Shown: piece by piece, positions 32,867-42,419 of the stretch
Layout: the number at the start of each line of letters is the position of its first letter
Numbering within the stretch: position 1 is the first letter of the stretch
Source of the DNA: Mycobacterium gastri
GTDB taxonomy: Bacteria; Actinomycetota; Actinomycetes; Mycobacteriales; Mycobacteriaceae
Assembly: GCF_002102175.1 (NCBI RefSeq)
Contig: NZ_LQOX01000150.1
Location: forward strand, 19,415-83,414
Length of the DNA: 64,000 nt
Direction of reading: 5' to 3'
The notes under the pieces: generated by a model
Seen by the model: only the letters and a program-made list of their open reading frames with translations
Database searches by the model: none
What the model was told of the DNA's origin: nothing
Position numbers and translations under genes: made by a program

Positions 32867-32995
32867 TCCGGCCAACCCGTCCTGGCCCAGCAGGAGTCCG
32901 CCGGTGCCAGCGGCGCCGGGGCTGCCCGGGGTTGGGCCGGCTCCGCCGTTGCCACCGTTACCGCCGTCGCCGATGAGCGCGGCCGAGCCATGACC
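32867..32995 (-). pseudogene. Relic of a PE_PGRS 3' end
   Basis: A 43-codon minus-strand stretch reads ALIGDGGNGGNGGAGPTPGSPGA and ends in LLLGQDGLAG, the typical C-terminus of PE_PGRS proteins (LLxGxxGxxG). No PE domain or start is attached to it. It lies 130 bp beyond the stop of the intact PE_PGRS gene and next to rmlA, where M. tuberculosis carries PE6 (Rv0335c). Confidence 0.6.
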
Positions 32996-33121
32996 GGCTG
33001 CAGACACGATTCCAGCCTGGTCCGCCATGCAGAACCCCTGCGCCACAACGGTATTGGTAGTATTGGCGGGATATTGTTGATCGATGCGGAGGCACGTCCG
33101 CGCAGTTCGTCGGTTGTGCGA

Positions 33122-34663
33122 CTACAGTCCCGGTTGCCCGGGCTGGCCGATCAGCACCCCGCCGGAGCCCGGGTTACCCGGGGTGCCCGCGCCGGGCGCT
33201 CCGGTGTTTCCGCCGTTTCCGCCGTTCCCGATCAGCTTCGCGTTGCCGCCGTTACCGCCGGTGCCGATGCCGAGACCGTTCGGTCCGGGGGTACCGACAT
33301 TGCCGCCGCTACCGCCGTTGCCGATCAGCCCGCCGATGCCGCCGTTGCCGCCGTTGCCGCCCTCGCCGGCGCCAGTGGCGCTGATGAAGCCGGCCCCGCC
33401 GTTGCCGCCGACCCCTCCGTTGCCGAACAGCGTTCCGCCGGAACCGCCGGCGCCGCCGGACCCGCCGGTAGCGCTGGCGCCGGCGGTATCGGCATAGCCG
33501 ACCCCGCCGACCCCGCCGGCTCCGCCCGTGCCGAACAGACCGGCGGCGCCGCCCTCGCCGCCATCGCCGCCAGTGCTGGTGGCCGCAACGCCAAGGAGGG
33601 TGCCTTGACCGCCGGTGCCGCCGGCGCCGCCGACGCCGGAGATCAGGCCGCCGTGGCCGCCGTTGCCGCCGGCCCCGCCGAACCCGACAGAGCTTGCCCC
33701 GCCGGTGCCGCCGACGCCGCCGGTGCCGAACAACCCGGCGTGGCCGCCGTTGCCGCCGGACCCTGCGGTGCTGCCCAATGTGTCCCCGCCCGCGCCGCCG
33801 GCGCCACCGACGCCGCCGAAGAACCCTGCATTGCCGCCGTTGCCGCCGGCCCCGCCCTGAAACACGTCACTCAAGCCGCCGGCACCGCCCGCGCCGCCGT
33901 TGCCGAAGAGCATGCCGCCGGCTCCTCCTTGGCCGCCGGTCCCGCCGCCCGAGGTCAGCCCGACGCTGCCCAGTCCGCCGATACCGCCGCCGCCGCCAGA
34001 GCCGATCAGCCCGGCAGCCCCGCCGTTGCCACCGTTCCCTCCGTTGGCGAAGCCGGACCCGCCGGCGCCGCCGGTGCCGCCGGCGCCATAGAGCAGCCCG
34101 CCGCTTCCGCCGTTGCCGCCATTGCCGCCGTTGTTGATCCCGTTGCCGCCGCCGGCGCCGCCCAAGCCGCCGTTGCCGAACAGACCGGCGGCCCCGCCGT
34201 CGCCGCCGTTCCCGCCGACCCCTCCAGATCCGCCGTTACCGCCGTCGCCGATCAACCACCCGCCGGGTGTACCGGCGAGCCCGGAACCCGGTGCCCCATT
34301 GGCGCCGTTACCGATCAATGGGCGCCCGGTAAGTGCCTGGCTGAGTCCGTTCAGAGGGTCCAGGAGGATACTTTGGGCCGCATTGGCGGCTTCGGCGGCC
34401 GCGTACGAACCCGCATTGACGTTCAATGCCTGCACGAACTGGGCATGAAACGCCGCCGCCTGTGCGCTGAGCGCCTGGTAGGCCTGGCCGTGCGCGCCGA
34501 ACAACGCGGCAATGGCCGCCGACACCTCATCAGCACCGGCCGCGAGCACCGCTGTAGTTGGGGCCGCCACCGCCGCGTTGGCCTCGCTGAGCACCGACCC
34601 GATCCCCGCGACATCGGACGCCGCCGACGCCAAGAATTCCGGCCCCACGATGACAAACGACAT
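33122..34663 (-). CDS. PE_PGRS family protein
   Basis: A 513-residue protein. Residues 1 to ~95 are a PE domain (MSFVIVGPEFLASAASDVAG at the start, AAIAALFGAHGQAYQALSAQAAAFHAQF at 47-74). A short linker with NAAQSILLDPLNGLSQALTGRPLIGNGA follows, and then the PGRS region of GGxGG repeats (GNGGxGG, GGAGGxGG) to the stop. The PE domain is a signal for type VII secretion, normally ESX-5. Start ATG 34663 follows GGGAGGG. Cell-surface role. The repeat region is likely to vary in length between strains. Confidence 0.95.
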   Translation of the reverse strand: MSFVIVGPEFLASAASDVAGIGSVLSEANAAVAAPTTAVLAAGADEVSAAIAALFGAHGQAYQALSAQAAAFHAQFVQALNVNAGSYAAAEAANAAQSILLDPLNGLSQALTGRPLIGNGANGAPGSGLAGTPGGWLIGDGGNGGSGGVGGNGGDGGAAGLFGNGGLGGAGGGNGINNGGNGGNGGSGGLLYGAGGTGGAGGSGFANGGNGGNGGAAGLIGSGGGGGIGGLGSVGLTSGGGTGGQGGAGGMLFGNGGAGGAGGLSDVFQGGAGGNGGNAGFFGGVGGAGGAGGDTLGSTAGSGGNGGHAGLFGTGGVGGTGGASSVGFGGAGGNGGHGGLISGVGGAGGTGGQGTLLGVAATSTGGDGGEGGAAGLFGTGGAGGVGGVGYADTAGASATGGSGGAGGSGGTLFGNGGVGGNGGAGFISATGAGEGGNGGNGGIGGLIGNGGSGGNVGTPGPNGLGIGTGGNGGNAKLIGNGGNGGNTGAPGAGTPGNPGSGGVLIGQPGQPGL

Positions 34664-34870
34664 GAACCCTCCCACTGGCCGTGGCCGATAGGGGCGCCCC
34701 ACTGGGATTGCGTGGTCCACCATCGACTCGATCGCATCGCATCGTATTTCCGATGGCACAGATTGCGGTCGGTTTCGGCAAAGATTGCCAGGGGTCCGGC
34801 GGCGACGTCGAGAGTGACCTGGTGGCCCCGCTGGCGATTGCTGTGCTGCGAGCCACTATCCGGCGGCAGC

Positions 34871-36142
34871 CTACTGGCGGTAGCTGACCAGGAAGTTACC
34901 CAGCCGCTCGATCGCGGCGGCAAGATCACGTGACCACGGCAGTGTCACCAGGCGCAGGTGATCGGGTGCCGGCCAATTGAATCCGGTGCCCTGGGTGACC
35001 AGAATCTTCTCGGACAGCAGCAGGTCCAAGACGAGTTCCTCGTCGTCGGCGATGTCGTAGACTTCGGGGTCCAATCGCGGAAACGCGTACAACGCTCCGG
35101 CCGGCTTGACGCACGAGACCCCGGGAATCTCGTTGAGCTTGGTCCAGGCGACGTCGCGCTGCTCGAGCAGCCGGCCACCGGGAAGCACTAGGTCCTCGAT
35201 GCTCTGGTGTCCACCGAGGGCGACCTGAATTCCGTGCTGCGCCGGGACATTTGGGCACAGCCGCATGTTGGCCAGCAGGCTGATGCCCTCGATGAAGCTG
35301 CTGGCGTGGTCTTTGGGCCCGGTGATTGCCAGCCAGCCGGCGCGGTATCCGGCGACCCGGTATGCCTTGGACAGGCCGTTGAAGGTCAGGCACAACATGT
35401 CGTGGGCGAGCGAGGCCACGCTGATGTGTGTGGCGTCGTCGTAGAGGATCTTGTCGTAGATCTCGTCGGCGAGCAGCAGCAGTTGATGCTTGCGCGCCAA
35501 ATCGACTATCTGGGTGAGGATTTCACGGCTGTAGACCGCGCCGGTCGGGTTGTTCGGGTTGATCACGACCAGGGCCTTGGTGCGGTCGGTGATCTTGGAT
35601 TCCAGGTCGGCGATGTCGGGCTGCCAGCTCTGGGTCTCGTCGCAGAGGTAATGCACGGGCGTGCCGCCGGCCAGCGAGGTCGACGCCGTCCACAAGGGAT
35701 AGTCCGGTGACGGGATCAACACCTGATCGCCGTTGTCCAGCAGCGCCTGCAGCGTCATGGTGATCAGCTCGGACACCCCGTTGCCCAAATAGACGTCGTC
35801 GACGTCGAATCGCGGGAAGCCCTCGACCAGCTCGTAGCGGGTGACCACCGCGCGGCGAGCCGACAAAATGCCCTGAGAGTCGGAGTATCCCTGCGCGTAG
35901 GGCAGCGCTTGGATCATGTCGCGCATGATCACGTCGGGCGCCTCGAAACCGAACGGTGCCGGGTTGCCGATGTTGAGCTTGAGGATGCGGTGACCTTCGG
36001 CTTCCAGCCGCGCGGCGTGTTGGTGTATTGGGCCGCGGATTTCGTACAGGACGTCCTGGAGCTTGGACGACTGCGCGAAGGTGCGCTGCCGGTGATGTGC
36101 GGAGGCGTGCCAGGGCAGCTGGTGAGTAGTCACGTCAACCAT
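34871..36142 (-). CDS. aspC: Aspartate/alanine aminotransferase (class I PLP)
   Basis: A 423-residue PLP enzyme of fold type I. The lysine Schiff-base motif is GLSKAYRVAGYRAGW. The PLP-Asp in LLADEIYDKILYDD and the substrate-phosphate Arg region LRLVTLP are also present, as is NPNNPTGAVYS. It transfers amino groups between aspartate/alanine/glutamate and 2-oxo acids. Start at ATG 36142 (MVDVTTHQLPWH). It corresponds to Rv0337c and is transcribed with the large iron-sulfur reductase upstream, 48 bp apart. Confidence 0.9.
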   Translation of the reverse strand: MVDVTTHQLPWHASAHHRQRTFAQSSKLQDVLYEIRGPIHQHAARLEAEGHRILKLNIGNPAPFGFEAPDVIMRDMIQALPYAQGYSDSQGILSARRAVVTRYELVEGFPRFDVDDVYLGNGVSELITMTLQALLDNGDQVLIPSPDYPLWTASTSLAGGTPVHYLCDETQSWQPDIADLESKITDRTKALVVINPNNPTGAVYSREILTQIVDLARKHQLLLLADEIYDKILYDDATHISVASLAHDMLCLTFNGLSKAYRVAGYRAGWLAITGPKDHASSFIEGISLLANMRLCPNVPAQHGIQVALGGHQSIEDLVLPGGRLLEQRDVAWTKLNEIPGVSCVKPAGALYAFPRLDPEVYDIADDEELVLDLLLSEKILVTQGTGFNWPAPDHLRLVTLPWSRDLAAAIERLGNFLVSYRQ

Positions 36143-36190
36143 GGTCTCATCGCTGTCCAGCGAAATTTGCTGACAGGTGTCAAGCCGTGG

Positions 36191-39058
36191 TCAGCGCTTG
36201 CCCGGCGGACGGGCGCCTGGTGCGATGCCCAGGCCCTTGACGGGCGCCGCCGGGGGAGCCGCCTCGGCATCGGCCGTTGCGGCGGGGGCTGCCGGTTCCG
36301 GTTTTGTCTCGGGTTGCTGCTCGGCGGAGGCGGCCGGGGCTGACGGCACCGCTGGTGCACCGGCCTTCTTGGCTCCTGGACGCTTGGCGCCGGCGGCGAT
36401 GCCGAGACCTTTCACGGGTGCCGCTGGCGGTGCTGCGGCTTCGGGTGCTGTGGCGGTCTCCGCGGCGGGGGCAGCCGGTGCCGGAGCCGCTGCCGGGGCG
36501 GTGGCCTTTTTGGCTCCCGGGCGCTTGGCGCCGGCGGCCAGGCCGAGCCCCTTGGCGGGTGCGGCTGTTGGTGCTTTGGCGGTTTCGCTTTCGACGTCGC
36601 CAGGGGCGGGGGCCGTCGCTTTAGCGGGGGCTGCTTTTTTGGCGCCGGGTCGCTTGGCTCCGCCCGCGATGCCCAGCCCCTTGACCGGCGCGGCAGGCGC
36701 GGCGGTCGGTGTCGCAGCCGGTGCCTCGGTGGAAGCCTCAGCCGGAGCCTCAGCTGGAGCGGTCGGCGCGGCGGCTTTCGGCTCTGCCTTCTCTGCCTTC
36801 TCTGGCGTCGCGGCCCGCTTCTCGGCTTCCTTGGCGGCCGTGCCTTTCTCCGGCAGCTTCACCGCGTCGCGGTCGAGCGACCCGAGCAACACCTGGGCCA
36901 CGTCGAGCACCTCGACGCCGCTGCGGCCGGCTTCTTCCTGCCGGTCGTTGACGCCGTCAGTCACCATCACCCGGCAGAACGGGCAGCCGGTGGCGATAGT
37001 GGCGGCGTTGGTGGCCAGCGCCTCGTCGACGCGTTCGTGGTTGATCCGCTTGCCGATGTGCTCTTCCATCCACATCCGCGCGCCGCCCGCCCCGCAGCAG
37101 AAGCTGCGCTCGGCATGGCGCGGCATCTCGGTCAGGTTGGCGCCCGCGAAGCCGATCAACTCACGCGGCGCCTCGTACACCTTGTTGTGCCGGCCCAAAT
37201 AGCACGGGTCGTGGTAGGTGATGTCTTGAGAAACGGGTGTCACGGGCACCAATTTGTTGTCGCGTACCAACCGGTTGAGCAGCTGAGTGTGGTGCAACAC
37301 GGTGTAGTTGGTGCCCAACTGCCGGTATTCCTTGCCGATGGTGTTGAAGCAGTGCGGGCAGGTGACCACGATCTTTCGGTCGACGGTCTCCACGCCCTCG
37401 AACACCCTGTCCAGGGTCTCGACGGCCTGGGCGGCCAATTGCTGGAACAAGAACTCGTTGCCCGAGCGGCGTGCGGAGTCGCCGTTACAGGTCTCCCCGG
37501 CACCCAGCACCAGGAACTTCACCCCGGCGATGGACAACAGTTCGGCGACGGCTTTGGTGGTCTTCTTGGCCTTGTCGTCGTATGCGCCCGCGCAACCCAC
37601 CCAGAACAGGTATTCGAAGCCGTCGAAGCTGTCCACATCCTCGCCGTACACCGGCACGTCGAAGTCGACCTCGTCGATCCAGTTGGTGCGGTCCGAGGCG
37701 TTCTGCCCCCACGGATTGCCTTTGTTCTCAAGGTTTTTGAACAGCACCGACAGTTCGGAGGGGAACTCCGACTCCATCATCACCTGGTAGCGGCGCATAT
37801 CAACGATGTGATCGACATGCTCGATGTCCACCGGGCACTGCTCGACGCAGGCGCCGCAGGTCACGCACGACCACAACACGTCGGGATCGATGACGCCGCC
37901 CTGTTCCGCGGTGCCGACCAGGGGTCGGTTCGCCTGCTCCGGCCCGGAGCCGGGAACCCGGCCGAATCCGGATTCGGGAACGTGGTGGAGTTCGCCGCGA
38001 CCGGATTCGACGTGGCCGCCCTCGCCCCCCTTTTCGCTCGGTTCCTTCTCCCCCAGCAGGTAGGGCGCCTTGGCCATCCAGTGATCGCGCAGGTCCATGA
38101 TGACGAGCTTCGGGGAGAGCGGCTTGCCGGTGTTCCACGCCGGGCACTGCGACTGGCAGCGCCCACATTCGGTGCAGGTGGCGAAATCGAGCATGCCCTT
38201 CCAGGTGAAGTCTTCGATCTTGCCGCGGCCGAATTCGGCGTCGTCGGGCGGGTTTTCGAAGTCGATGGGCTTGCCGTCGGCCTCGATGGGCAGCAGCGGG
38301 CCCAGCCCGTCGGGCAGGCGCTTGAACACGACGTTGATCGGCGCCAGGAAGATGTGCAGGTGCTTGGAGTGCAGCACGATGATCAGGAAGGCCAGCATGA
38401 CGCCGATGTGCAGCAACAGGGCCACCGTCTCCAGGATCTCGTTGCCGGTGTGGCCCAGCGGACGCAGGATCGCGCCGAACAACTGAGATAAGAACGCCCC
38501 CTTGCCGTAGGGCAGCGTGCCGTTGTTCACCGCGGACCCGCGCACCAGCACATAGGTCCAGATGACGTTGAAGATCATGAACAGGATCAGCCACGCGCCG
38601 CCGGTGTGTGAGCCGTAGAACCGTGAGCCGCGGCCGTATTCCTTGGGCTCGGTCCGCAACCGGATGATCGCGAAGGTGACGATCCCGAGGAACACCGCGG
38701 TCGCGAAGAAGTCCTGCAGAAAGCCCAGCGCGTCCCATCGGCCGATGATCGGGATGTGGAAGTCGGGCTGGAATAGCAACCCATAGGCCTCGATATAAAC
38801 CGTCAGCAGGATGAAGAAGCCCCACATGGTGAAGAAGTGCGCCAGGCCCGGGATCGACCATTTCAGCAGCCGGCGCTGGCCGAACACTTCGGCGATCTCG
38901 GTCCAGACCCGGACCCCCAGGTTGTCGGTGCGGTCGCTGGCCCGTTGACCGGACATGATCAGCTTGTACAGCCACCAGACCCGCCGCAGCGCGAATGCGC
39001 CCACTATCGCGGTCATCCCCAGGCCGACTACCAGTCTGATGAGCGTCTGCGTGGTCAC
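36191..39058 (-). CDS. Membrane-bound iron-sulfur reductase with repeated basic C-terminal tail (Rv0338c-like)
   Basis: A 955-residue protein. The N-terminal ~250 residues have five or six hydrophobic spans of a heme-b membrane subunit type (TALIRLVVGL, FFTMWGFFILLTVYIEAYGLLF). Then come two [4Fe-4S] clusters (CTECGRCQSQCP and CVTCGACVEQCP), and two CCG heterodisulfide-reductase domains (GAGETCNGDSARRSGN and CCGAGGARMWMEE). The final ~220 residues are Ala/Pro/Lys-rich, with four copies of a KGLGIAxGAKRPGAKK-type repeat. It likely moves electrons between a cytoplasmic donor and the quinone pool. GTG 39058 has GGAGAG seven bases upstream, so I prefer it over the TTG 15 bases earlier. Confidence 0.88.
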   Translation of the reverse strand: MTTQTLIRLVVGLGMTAIVGAFALRRVWWLYKLIMSGQRASDRTDNLGVRVWTEIAEVFGQRRLLKWSIPGLAHFFTMWGFFILLTVYIEAYGLLFQPDFHIPIIGRWDALGFLQDFFATAVFLGIVTFAIIRLRTEPKEYGRGSRFYGSHTGGAWLILFMIFNVIWTYVLVRGSAVNNGTLPYGKGAFLSQLFGAILRPLGHTGNEILETVALLLHIGVMLAFLIIVLHSKHLHIFLAPINVVFKRLPDGLGPLLPIEADGKPIDFENPPDDAEFGRGKIEDFTWKGMLDFATCTECGRCQSQCPAWNTGKPLSPKLVIMDLRDHWMAKAPYLLGEKEPSEKGGEGGHVESGRGELHHVPESGFGRVPGSGPEQANRPLVGTAEQGGVIDPDVLWSCVTCGACVEQCPVDIEHVDHIVDMRRYQVMMESEFPSELSVLFKNLENKGNPWGQNASDRTNWIDEVDFDVPVYGEDVDSFDGFEYLFWVGCAGAYDDKAKKTTKAVAELLSIAGVKFLVLGAGETCNGDSARRSGNEFLFQQLAAQAVETLDRVFEGVETVDRKIVVTCPHCFNTIGKEYRQLGTNYTVLHHTQLLNRLVRDNKLVPVTPVSQDITYHDPCYLGRHNKVYEAPRELIGFAGANLTEMPRHAERSFCCGAGGARMWMEEHIGKRINHERVDEALATNAATIATGCPFCRVMVTDGVNDRQEEAGRSGVEVLDVAQVLLGSLDRDAVKLPEKGTAAKEAEKRAATPEKAEKAEPKAAAPTAPAEAPAEASTEAPAATPTAAPAAPVKGLGIAGGAKRPGAKKAAPAKATAPAPGDVESETAKAPTAAPAKGLGLAAGAKRPGAKKATAPAAAPAPAAPAAETATAPEAAAPPAAPVKGLGIAAGAKRPGAKKAGAPAVPSAPAASAEQQPETKPEPAAPAATADAEAAPPAAPVKGLGIAPGARPPGKR

Positions 39059-39216
39059 CGAAAGTCTCTCCAATGCCTTGTCATTTTTGGGTCATTTTTG
39101 GGTCACTCTGGCGTGCTCTATTGCCTGCTCAACCTGCCCATACTGTCATCTTTGCCGTGTTCGACGCGAGAAAGGTTGTCCTAACTTCGCCGTCGGCGCT
39201 GCGTCTCATCGGCGGC

Positions 39217-41673
39217 TCAGTCCGGTGGGGTCAACATTGCGCGCAGCATCGACAACATTTCCGAGCGGGACTCGGCGCCGAGCCGTCGGCGGATCCGCGC
39301 GACGTGATGTTCGACGGTCTTGGCCGAAATGAACAACCGGCCGCCGATGTCGCGATACGGCATCCCCAGCAGCAGTAACTCGGCGACTTCGCGTTCCCGA
39401 TCAGACAGCGGAGTGCCCGCCGGTGGCTGGCGTGGTGCGGCCGACGCGCCCGCAGCCGGCTCCAGGTCGGTGACCTCCTCAGAACCCGTGCCCAGCTTCA
39501 GGTCTCGGGCCAGTTGCAGCATCGCCCCCGAAACCTTGGCATCCGAGGTTTGCAGGGCGGCCTGCCCGGCCAGCCTGGTCGCGTCCGAGGTCAGACCGAC
39601 GCGGGACAGCGACCGTGCCGCCACGGTGACTTCGTCGGCGTCGACCTGATCGGCCAGCACTCGTAGCCAGGTTCGGCCGGCACCGGACAGGATCTGCGCG
39701 AGGCCGCTGTGGGCAGCCGCCGCAGCCAGGGCCTGCCCGTGCGGCGCGACCGATTCTGGTGAGTTGGCAAGTATTCCGGCGTGCACGCCGGCCCAATGCA
39801 GTGAATTGGCCCACAACGGCGGGCTGCCCAGCGAATCCAGAAGGGCGAACGCCTCATTCACGGGGTATTCCAGTTGGTCCACCTGGCGTATCCGGGTGGC
39901 GGCCACCCACAATTCGGCGAGTGGCAACAGCGCGAACAGATCGATCGAATATTCCGCGAGCACTTCCATGGCGGTGGACCACTGCTTGTGCAGCACACCG
40001 GTATCGCCACTGCGGCGCGCGATCGCAATGTGTAATGCCGCGGCCCACAACGCGTCACGTCGGTGAAGCTCCGTGCCGGCTGCGGCGACATCCGCGGCGG
40101 CCGACGGCAGCTGGCCGTCTTGCATCTTTATCCAGGCGGACAGCAGCAGGTGCCGGCTCCGGAACGCTGCGTCGCCACCGGCGCGCACCGCTCGCCCGAT
40201 CACACTGCGGGCGCGGACCGGGTCGCCGCCGTGTATTGCGGCCAAGGTAACCAGCGCGGCCGGGCTGTCCGGCATGGCTTCGGTCACCGATGGTTGGGCC
40301 GCAAGGGTCTGGCCCAGTTTTGCTATCGCGACCGGATAGGGCTGATCCATCGTCAGCAGTAGCCCCTCGGCGAGGCCGCGCGAAGCTCGCGCAGCCATCG
40401 TCGGCGGACCAGAATCCTTGAGAAGCAATGCATCTCGCGCAGCCGTCAGATCACCCCTGGCCGCAAGCACGATCGCCGCGGCCGAACCGACCACCGCGTC
40501 CGGATATGGACCCAGCCAGCGGAACAATTCGGTGGCCTGAGCTGTATTGCCGTCATGGGCGGCGACGCTGGCCGCAATCCGCACCGCAGCGGCGCGTTGG
40601 GCGGAATCGGGCGAGCTGAGCAGCTCGTCGGCCAGTGCTGCCGCTGCTGTGCAATCGGCGGTGAGGGCAAGCGCATCGGCCAGCCGGGAGGTCAGTCCGG
40701 CGGCACCCGCATTGACCGCCGCCCGGTACAGCCGTGCGCTGCGGGCCGAGTCGCCGTCGGTCACGGCATATCGGCTGAGGACGGCTGCCAGCCGCTCGTC
40801 ATGTAACCCATGTTCGGCTAGTTGCAACGCGAGATCCTGCGATATCGGCGAAATGTCGAATTGCGTACGCAGCAGTGATGTTTCGATCTGATGGTGGCGC
40901 GCGTTGCCGATAATCAGGGCGATGGCGTCATGCACAGCCTGCAGGAAGGCCGGGGGATGGGCGGGTATGACGAGTCCGCTGCCGTACGCACGATCGACTA
41001 GCCGGCGGGCATCTGCTGTCGAAACCCCAAGCGCTGCAGCCGCATCGGTGACCCCTAACCCTGGACTCAGCGACATGAGCAGCATCACGTCCAGTGTCGG
41101 TTCGTCGAGTCGGCGCAACCGCTTGACGAGCGCGAACTTGGCGGCCTGTGCCGGCGGATGTGCCCCGTCGGACACCGCATGGATCAGGAACGGTAACCCG
41201 GCCGTGGAATCACGTAGGTGCTCGGCGACCGGCCGCGGACCCAGCGATATTCGAGGCCGCTCCCGTTCGATGGCCGTCGTCAGGGCACGTAGCGCCGGGT
41301 CCTGCTGGTGATCTTCGGCGGCTACCACGACCGTGGCATGAGGTTCGGAGGCCCGCTCGGTCAGCCGAACGAGTTCGGCGTCGGTCAGTAGGTGGGCGTC
41401 GTCGACGACGAACACCGCGTCGGACGGATCACCGTCCCGTGGAGGGCGGGTCAGGACCGTCAACCCGGCGCGGCGCAGCGCCTCGCGGCCCGCGGCCAGC
41501 AGGGATGTCTTGCCGGTTCCGATGCCACCACAGACAAGGGCTTTGACGGGGGTCTCGGCGGCATTGGCCAAGTCATCGACGACACCGCGGGCGGCGGGCG
41601 GGACATCGGCGGGAGATGGGATCACGGGTGCGTCGCCGTATTGCGCGAGTCCGGCCGGTGGCTCATTTCGCAT
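39217..41673 (-). CDS. LuxR-type large ATPase regulator, IniR-like (Rv0339c)
   Basis: An 818-residue LAL-type regulator. The Walker A is C-G-G-I-G-T-G-K-T (residues ~48-56), the Walker B in AVFVVDDAHLL near 88. A long helical repeat region follows, and the C-terminal ~60 residues are a LuxR HTH (PLSDREREVAELLLLGMPYRDIGGRLF, then ISAKTVEHHVARIRRRLGA). The orthologous protein is reported as IniR, an activator of iniBAC, in M. marinum and M. tuberculosis, from memory. It diverges from the IniB-like gene and iniB, which fits that role. The signal sensed is not visible in the sequence. Confidence 0.87.
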   Translation of the reverse strand: MRNEPPAGLAQYGDAPVIPSPADVPPAARGVVDDLANAAETPVKALVCGGIGTGKTSLLAAGREALRRAGLTVLTRPPRDGDPSDAVFVVDDAHLLTDAELVRLTERASEPHATVVVAAEDHQQDPALRALTTAIERERPRISLGPRPVAEHLRDSTAGLPFLIHAVSDGAHPPAQAAKFALVKRLRRLDEPTLDVMLLMSLSPGLGVTDAAAALGVSTADARRLVDRAYGSGLVIPAHPPAFLQAVHDAIALIIGNARHHQIETSLLRTQFDISPISQDLALQLAEHGLHDERLAAVLSRYAVTDGDSARSARLYRAAVNAGAAGLTSRLADALALTADCTAAAALADELLSSPDSAQRAAAVRIAASVAAHDGNTAQATELFRWLGPYPDAVVGSAAAIVLAARGDLTAARDALLLKDSGPPTMAARASRGLAEGLLLTMDQPYPVAIAKLGQTLAAQPSVTEAMPDSPAALVTLAAIHGGDPVRARSVIGRAVRAGGDAAFRSRHLLLSAWIKMQDGQLPSAAADVAAAGTELHRRDALWAAALHIAIARRSGDTGVLHKQWSTAMEVLAEYSIDLFALLPLAELWVAATRIRQVDQLEYPVNEAFALLDSLGSPPLWANSLHWAGVHAGILANSPESVAPHGQALAAAAAHSGLAQILSGAGRTWLRVLADQVDADEVTVAARSLSRVGLTSDATRLAGQAALQTSDAKVSGAMLQLARDLKLGTGSEEVTDLEPAAGASAAPRQPPAGTPLSDREREVAELLLLGMPYRDIGGRLFISAKTVEHHVARIRRRLGAESRSEMLSMLRAMLTPPD

Positions 41674-41748
41674 CGTCGGCTTCTTCGCAGTTCACAGGTT
41701 TGTCGGCAGCGGTTTCACCATAGCCCTTCGTTCCCCATAACCCCAGTA

Positions 41749-41776
41749 TTCCCCTAACGTGGCACCCCCTAATGGG
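41749..41776. promoter_or_regulatory. CCCCTAA/ACCCCCTAATGGG motif between the IniR-like gene and the IniB-like gene
   Basis: TTCCCCTAAC at 41749-41758 and ACCCCCTAATGGG at 41764-41776, in the 206-bp divergent control region. The same two elements recur upstream of iniB at 42534-42556. Possible binding site of the adjacent LuxR regulator. Confidence 0.5.
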
Positions 41777-41879
41777 ATCGCGGGGTCCGCGGGTTTCACA
41801 CCGAACACAGAGGCGCGGTCAACCGATAGCATCGTGCTAACGCGAGACCAGCACCAGAGATGTGCGATGTGGAGGCGAG

Positions 41880-42419
41880 ATGGCAAACTCGTTGCTCGAC
41901 TTCGTCATCTCGCTGGTACGCGATCCCGAGGCGGCCGCGCGCTATGCGGCCGACCCTGCTCAGGCGATCGCTGATGCTCACCTTACGAATGTGACCAGCG
42001 TCGACGTCAACAATCTGATCCCAGTGGTGTCCGATTCGCTGTCAATGGCCGGTTCGGCCGGTGCAGCTCTCGGGACGCAAATCGCTGACCATGGCAACGT
42101 CTGGGCAAGCGGTGCGGCGGCGGCTGCCCTCGATGCGTTCTCACCGCACACCACGGCGCCGGCGTTCCAACAGCACAGCCCGGCAAGCCATGTGATCAAC
42201 GAGCCGGTCCTGCCGGGGGCCGGCGAAATGCCCACCGATCCCCATCCGGTCGGGATCGAACCGCATGAGCCGTCGGTGCTGCTCACCGGCGCTGACCTGC
42301 CCGATTCGACGTTCGACCGCGCTGGCTTGCCGGCGGATGACCCGGTTATCTGGGACCACCCGATCATTCACCCGCACACCGTCGACCCCGATCACCGCGG
42401 GTTCGATATCCACGGGTGA
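41880..42419 (+). CDS. IniB-like N-terminal domain protein (Rv0340-like)
   Basis: A 179-residue protein whose first ~55 residues (SLLDFVISLVRDPEAAARYAADPAQAI, then TNVTSVDVNNLIPVV) match the N-terminus of IniB next door. The rest has no repeats and ends in a Pro/His/Asp-rich tail (WDHPIIHPHTVDPDHRGFDIHG). GGAGG precedes the ATG at 41880. It is the first gene of the ini region and is likely controlled with iniB by the shared upstream motif. Function unknown. It could be a cell-envelope partner of IniB. Confidence 0.8.
   Translation: MANSLLDFVISLVRDPEAAARYAADPAQAIADAHLTNVTSVDVNNLIPVVSDSLSMAGSAGAALGTQIADHGNVWASGAAAAALDAFSPHTTAPAFQQHSPASHVINEPVLPGAGEMPTDPHPVGIEPHEPSVLLTGADLPDSTFDRAGLPADDPVIWDHPIIHPHTVDPDHRGFDIHG

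Noticed and set aside
32528..34933. 801-codon plus-strand frame over the PE_PGRS gene
   Set aside because: Composition is the antisense shadow of GGxGG repeats. The minus strand has a PE domain and a good start.
36177..38491. Long plus-strand frames across the iron-sulfur reductase
   Set aside because: Antisense to a gene with clear iron-sulfur motifs. They show only Ala/Val-rich GC shadow sequence.
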